From assembly GCF_000264375.1 (NCBI RefSeq), contig NZ_AJXW01000004.1:1-43793 (forward strand): a stretch of 43,793 nt of DNA, in the 5' to 3' direction. Position numbers and translations under genes: made by a program. This stretch comes from Rhodanobacter thiooxydans LCS2. GTDB lineage: Bacteria; Pseudomonadota; Gammaproteobacteria; Xanthomonadales; Rhodanobacteraceae. The notes below the pieces were generated by a model. The model made no database searches. It saw only the letters and a program-made list of their open reading frames with translations, and was not told the DNA's origin. Each line of letters opens with the position of its first letter. Position 1 is the stretch's first letter. This document shows, in pieces, positions 43,526-43,793 of this stretch.

Positions 43526-43793
43526 TCAGCGCGGCGGGGGCAGGTGGCCCAGCATCCAGTCGGCGACGGCTTGCGGGTGTTCGAGGTGCAGATGATGGCC
43601 GCCTTCCATGTGGCTGACCGCGATGTCCGTCACGCAGGCGGCGCGTGCCTGCATCATCGCGGCAGGCAGGTAGGGCGTGGCCGGCTGCGCCAGCAGCAGG
43701 GCGGTGGGCGCGGCGATGCCGCGCAGCAGCGCATGCACCTGAGATTCGGCCATCCGCACCGCGCTGGGGCGGGTCAGCCGCGGGTCGATGCGC
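43526..43793 (-). CDS. Alpha/beta hydrolase, C-terminal part (cut by the window end)
   Basis: Only the last 88 or so residues are present; the reading frame is open to the window edge. The visible sequence (RIDPRLTRPSAVRM, then APTALLLAQPATPYLPAAMM, and SHMEGGHHLHLEHPQAVADWML) matches the C-terminal half of alpha/beta-fold hydrolases, with the second His of EGGHHLHLEHP the likely catalytic His. The start, the nucleophile and the substrate cannot be seen. It is 69 bp upstream of the AraC gene on the same strand. Confidence 0.82.
   Translation of the reverse strand, partial: RIDPRLTRPSAVRMAESQVHALLRGIAAPTALLLAQPATPYLPAAMMQARAACVTDIAVSHMEGGHHLHLEHPQAVADWMLGHLPPPR

Overview
The window reads as a chromosomal segment of a high-GC gammaproteobacterium, most likely of the Xanthomonadales and probably the Rhodanobacteraceae (Rhodanobacter/Dyella-like). 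This placement is inferred from gene content, from the codon bias towards G/C, from REP elements with a GTAGGAGC...GCTCCTAC core, and from GGGAAT(A/C) heptad repeats of a kind common between genes in that order. No database search was possible. I found no rRNA, tRNA, CRISPR array, insertion sequence or integrase. The sequence is mostly dense, translationally coupled operons.

Layout. (1) 130-4566: ftsE-ftsX, a two-receiver response regulator, ung and rpoH on the + strand. rpoH has a sigma-70-like promoter and a perfect CIRCE operator, and ends in a strong terminator. (2) 4594-7340: the S41 protease ctpA and envC on the - strand. EnvC is the known partner of FtsEX, so both halves of that septal amidase-activation module lie in this window. 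(3) 7341-14516: gltB and gltD, split by a 34-bp imperfect inverted repeat built of heptads, then an NRDE/TANGO2-like gene. (4) 14614-16299: ligB, a second NAD-dependent DNA ligase with a secretion-type leader. (5) 16303-22100, - strand: dinG-hutD, nnrU, a small membrane protein, then a winged-helix/GHKL-ATPase/DUF4325 protein followed by a DUF938 methyltransferase and ychJ. The promoter of the GHKL gene carries three repeats spaced exactly 21 bp apart. (6) 22311-25931: a GAF-GAF-GGDEF-EAL protein convergent with a DsbA/FrnE-like thiol oxidoreductase. (7) 26186-34653: a small defence island with a complete four-gene Wadjet (JetABCD) anti-plasmid system, a REP doublet, and a convergent hipBA toxin-antitoxin pair. 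(8) 34750-38800, - strand: a TetA-like MFS transporter, a DUF1993 protein, a 73-aa unknown protein with a CRP/Clp-like site upstream, and a COG2509-type FAD protein. (9) 38922-43793: a M49-like zinc peptidase lipoprotein, a double aspartyl-protease/PDZ protein, an AraC regulator and the C-terminal end of an alpha/beta hydrolase.

How the parts fit. Cell-envelope and division functions (FtsEX, EnvC, CtpA), the heat-shock sigma factor, and nitrogen assimilation (GltBD) are core housekeeping. Accessory content is concentrated at about 26.2-34.7 kb: Wadjet (foreign-plasmid cleavage) and HipBA (kinase toxin, persistence). The observations most worth following are the CIRCE element on rpoH, the self-regulated-looking wHTH-GHKL-DUF4325 operon, the degenerate/active receiver pair, and the repeat placed directly against the gltD start codon.
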